Source of the DNA: Pseudomonadota bacterium
Lineage (GTDB): Bacteria > Pseudomonadota > Gammaproteobacteria > Acidiferrobacterales > Acidiferrobacteraceae
Direction of reading: 5' to 3'
Length of the DNA: 64,000 nt
NCBI GenBank assembly: GCA_021785035.1
Contig: JAJYGP010000025.1
Coordinates: 1-64,000 of the forward strand
Shown here: positions 61,039 through 64,000 of the stretch, one piece after another
Numbering within the stretch: position 1 is the first letter of the stretch
Layout of the letters: each line of letters opens with the position of its first letter
The notes under the pieces: model-generated
Told to the model about the DNA's origin: nothing
The model's input: the letters and a program-made list of their open reading frames with translations, nothing else
The model's database searches: none
Program-made: the position numbers and the translations under genes

Positions 61039-62586
61039 ATGCCTTTTACGCCAAAGCCGCTTGTGCTCGTTATCCTGGATGGTTGGGGATATAGCGAGCA
61101 AGTCGAGAACAATGCCATCATCGCCGCCCGCAAGCCCTGGTGGGACCAGGCTTGGGCCAGGGGTGCTCATAGCCTGATTCAGGCCTCGGAGGCGGCGGTC
61201 GGCTTGCCCTCCAAACAAATGGGTAACTCCGAGGTGGGCCATCTGAACTTGGGTGCCGGCCGGGTGGTGTACCAAGAGTATACCCGAATCAACCGCGCCA
61301 TAGCCTCCGGTGCCTTTTTTACCAACAAGACTCTAACGGATGCGGTCGATCTGGCCCGTGATAGCCACAAAAGCCTTCATATCCTGGGACTCCTCTCCCC
61401 GGGCGGGGTTCATAGCCACGAGGACCATATTCACGCCATGGCGGAGCTTGCCGTCGCGCGTGGACTGAATCAGATTTACCTTCATGCGTTCTTGGATGGC
61501 CGGGACACCCTCCCCCAGAGTGCCGGGGCTTCAATAGCGGCTATGGAGGCGAAGTTCGCGGCCCTCGGGCGAGGGCGTTTCGCGTCCGTCATCGGACGCT
61601 ACTATTCGATGGATAGAGACCATAGGTGGCCGCGCATTCAGGCCGCGTACGATCTTCTAACGACCGGTAAGGCGGAGTACCGGGCCGCCAGCGCCGCTGA
61701 TGCCCTGGCGCTCGCCTATGCGCGAGGTGAAAACGACGAGTTCGTAAAGGCGACCGCGATCGTTCGCTCTGGCGAGGCCCCCCGCATCATCGATGATGGG
61801 GACGTGGTGGTTTTCATGAATTTCCGTTCCGACCGCGCGCGCCAGATCTGTCGGCCGTTCGTGGAGCCCGCTTTCGACGGGTTCCCGCGCGCCGCCCAAC
61901 CCAAGCTTGGCCGCTTTGTGAGTCTGACCGAGTATCAGGCCGAGTTCAGTATGCCGGTGGCCTTTCCTTCGACTCGGCTTGTGAATGTTTTGGGGGCATA
62001 TCTCGCCGATCTCGGCAAACGCCAGTTACGGGTCGCCGAAACGGAAAAGTACGCGCACGTGACCTTCTTTTTCAACGGCGGCGAAGAGAATCCATTCGAG
62101 GGCGAGGAGCGAATTCTGGTCCCCTCGCCGACCGATGTGCCGACTTACAACTGCCGCCCCGAGATGAGCGCCGCACGTGTTACCCAAGAGATTATCGACG
62201 CCGTAGGGACCGGGCGCTACGATGTGATTATCTGTAATTTTGCGAATCCTGATATGGTCGGTCATACCGGAGATTTCGCCGCTACGGTGCGCGCCATAGA
62301 GGCCTTGGATAGCTGCCTTGCCAAGCTTGTTGTGGCAGTCAAGGCTCGCGGGGGTGAGGTCTTGATCACCGCCGATCACGGCAATGCCGAGCAGATGCGA
62401 GACCCCGAGAGCGGTCAGCCGCACACTGCCCATACGACGAACCCGGTTCCCTTGCTGTACTTGGGGCGCCCGGCAAGCATGAGTCCGCAAGGCTCGCTTG
62501 AGGATGTGGCACCGACTATTTTGAGACTTTTAAACGTCAGTCCACCCTCGGAAATGACGGGACAGCCCTTAATAGAGCTGAAGTGA
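61039..62586 (+). CDS. gpmI: 2,3-bisphosphoglycerate-independent phosphoglycerate mutase
   Basis: LVLVILDGWGYSEQVENNAI, QMGNSEVGHLNLGAGRVVYQ, GLLSPGGVHSHEDHI, LITADHGNAEQM. Confidence 0.98.
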   Translation: MPFTPKPLVLVILDGWGYSEQVENNAIIAARKPWWDQAWARGAHSLIQASEAAVGLPSKQMGNSEVGHLNLGAGRVVYQEYTRINRAIASGAFFTNKTLTDAVDLARDSHKSLHILGLLSPGGVHSHEDHIHAMAELAVARGLNQIYLHAFLDGRDTLPQSAGASIAAMEAKFAALGRGRFASVIGRYYSMDRDHRWPRIQAAYDLLTTGKAEYRAASAADALALAYARGENDEFVKATAIVRSGEAPRIIDDGDVVVFMNFRSDRARQICRPFVEPAFDGFPRAAQPKLGRFVSLTEYQAEFSMPVAFPSTRLVNVLGAYLADLGKRQLRVAETEKYAHVTFFFNGGEENPFEGEERILVPSPTDVPTYNCRPEMSAARVTQEIIDAVGTGRYDVIICNFANPDMVGHTGDFAATVRAIEALDSCLAKLVVAVKARGGEVLITADHGNAEQMRDPESGQPHTAHTTNPVPLLYLGRPASMSPQGSLEDVAPTILRLLNVSPPSEMTGQPLIELK

Positions 62587-63752
62587 GCGCGACGTCGGCT
62601 GCGAAGCAGGCATTAAAACCGGGCCTCAAGGCTCGAATCCTCTGGGGCGCGATAGTGGCGCTGTCCCCGCATTGGGCGCAGGCGGGTGTGCGCTCCGACT
62701 TGCGTGCCCTGCGCCAGCAGGAGGCGGCCTTGCAGCGCGGCCTTGACCGAACGCTGCGCGATCGTAGCCACGCCCAGGACGCGCTGCGCTTAGCTGAGGA
62801 CAAGGTGGCCAAAGTGGGCCGACGGCTCGTGCTGACGAGGACGCACGAACAGGACCTGCAGCGGGAGATTATCGATCTTAGGGCACGGGCGGAACGTTTG
62901 CGGCAAACCCGTAACGCCGAGCGGACCGCCATCGCGCGTCAGGCGGCCGCAGCCTATATGATGGGTCGAGCCGGCACTCTCCAGCTTTTTTTTAGTCAAG
63001 AAAGCCCGCGGCTCGTCGCGCGGATGGTCCAGTATTATCGGTACATTGTGCGCTCCCGTGCCCAACAGCTCGAGGCGGCGCATCGCACCCTTCGGGCTCT
63101 CGGCAAGACCGCGGTGGCCATCCGCGCCAAGATCAAGGAGGCCCGCGTCATAGCCCAGGCCGAGTCAGGGCAAAAGCGCAGGCTTGAAGCGGCTCTGGCG
63201 CATCGCAAGGTCTTGGTCGAAGAATTGGACCACCGGGCCTTGAGCGGGCGTGCTCGGCTGCGCGCGCTTCGCGCCCGCGCACACCGTCTCCAGGCCCTAT
63301 TGCGTGGGCTTCGCCGGCTTCCCAAGGTCCCAGGACGGATCCCCGACCTACGCGGGCCGTTCGGTGACTTCCGAGGCCGCTTGCCTTTGCCGATACCGGC
63401 CCGATTTGCGACTCTGCGGGCGAGTGCCTTACGGGGTGGACTGAACCGGTGGGCGGGAATTGTTATCCCAGGGCGGCCCGGCGAGGACGTTCGGGCGGTC
63501 TTTTCCGGACGAGTCGTTTACGCCAACTGGTTGCGTGGCTACGGATTGTTGTTAATACTGCAAGATGGGGACGGGTATATGACCCTCTATGGTCATAACC
63601 AGACCCTGTTAAAGCATGTGGGCGATTTCGTTCGGGGTGGGGAAGTGATCGCGACCGTAGGCGACAGCGGCGGGTTTTCGCGGCCCGGACTCTATTTTGA
63701 CCTCAGCCACAACGGTCAACCTTTGGACCCCTTGGCTTGGCTCGCCCATTGA
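62583..63752 (+). CDS. envC: EnvC-like murein hydrolase activator (M23/LytM domain)
   Basis: Signal peptide, long coiled coil, C-terminal VVYANWLRGYGLLLILQDGDGYMTLYGHNQTLLKHVGDFVRGGEVIATVGDSGG. Confidence 0.92.
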   Translation: MSATSAAKQALKPGLKARILWGAIVALSPHWAQAGVRSDLRALRQQEAALQRGLDRTLRDRSHAQDALRLAEDKVAKVGRRLVLTRTHEQDLQREIIDLRARAERLRQTRNAERTAIARQAAAAYMMGRAGTLQLFFSQESPRLVARMVQYYRYIVRSRAQQLEAAHRTLRALGKTAVAIRAKIKEARVIAQAESGQKRRLEAALAHRKVLVEELDHRALSGRARLRALRARAHRLQALLRGLRRLPKVPGRIPDLRGPFGDFRGRLPLPIPARFATLRASALRGGLNRWAGIVIPGRPGEDVRAVFSGRVVYANWLRGYGLLLILQDGDGYMTLYGHNQTLLKHVGDFVRGGEVIATVGDSGGFSRPGLYFDLSHNGQPLDPLAWLAH

Positions 63753-63777
63753 CGGCGGCTTATCGGAGATCTGCGGT

Positions 63778-64000
63778 ATGAAGAAAACCATCATGCGCTA
63801 CGCGCTCATCCTTCTCACCGGCGTGTTCCTCGGTGCCGGGCTCACCATAGAGCGTGCCGTGCAAGCCCAGCGCGAGGCTCATGAAAACGCGGCTCTCGCA
63901 CAGCTGCCCCTGAAAGAGCTTCGAACATTTGCCGAAGTCTTCAATATCGTGAAGGCCGAATACGTCATTCCGATCAGTGATCGCAAGTTGATCAATAACG
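63778..64000 (+). CDS. CtpA-type S41 C-terminal processing peptidase, N-terminal part; truncated by window end
   Basis: MKKTIMRYALILLTGVFLGAGLTIERAVQAQREAH...LPLKELRTFAEVFNIVKAEYVIPISDRKLIN; canonical position after envC. Confidence 0.8.
   Translation, partial: MKKTIMRYALILLTGVFLGAGLTIERAVQAQREAHENAALAQLPLKELRTFAEVFNIVKAEYVIPISDRKLINN

Overview
GC-rich (~60-65%) bacterial chromosome window with gammaproteobacterial gene order, probably from an acidophilic or sulfur-oxidising lineage (taxon inferred only from gene content). Most of it is housekeeping: hemF-tsaC-purD-purH-fis-dusB-DUF3426-prmA-accC-accB-aroQ; tlpA-dsbD-cutA; fxsA and groES-groEL; hemH-thiD-thiE-hemL; apaG-apaH-pip; prfC/typA; metK-ahcY-metF; ttcA; rsmB-fmt-def-lysM-smg-topA; a dsbD/dsbG-like pair; arsR-rhodanese-grxC-secB-gpsA; gpmI-envC-ctpA. 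Accessory content of most interest: (1) an incomplete aryl-polyene/xanthomonadin-like fatty-acid locus (18.1-24.2 kb) with a halogenase-like flavoprotein and no ketosynthase, ACP or exporter in this window; (2) three tandem LpxL/HtrB-type acyltransferases with nearly identical 8-nt overlapping junctions; (3) a two-cysteine ArsR regulator (SqrR/BigR-like pattern) heading a rhodanese-grxC-secB-gpsA gene string; (4) two separate DsbD/partner modules plus a third DsbG-like protein; (5) an orphan CheB-CheR-PAS fusion; (6) a decayed IS256-family transposase C-terminus next to a VapC/PIN fragment; (7) groES with a CIRCE site, a near-consensus promoter and two in-frame Shine-Dalgarno-equipped starts. 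No tRNA, rRNA or CRISPR was recognised. All assignments come from reading the sequence; no database search was run.
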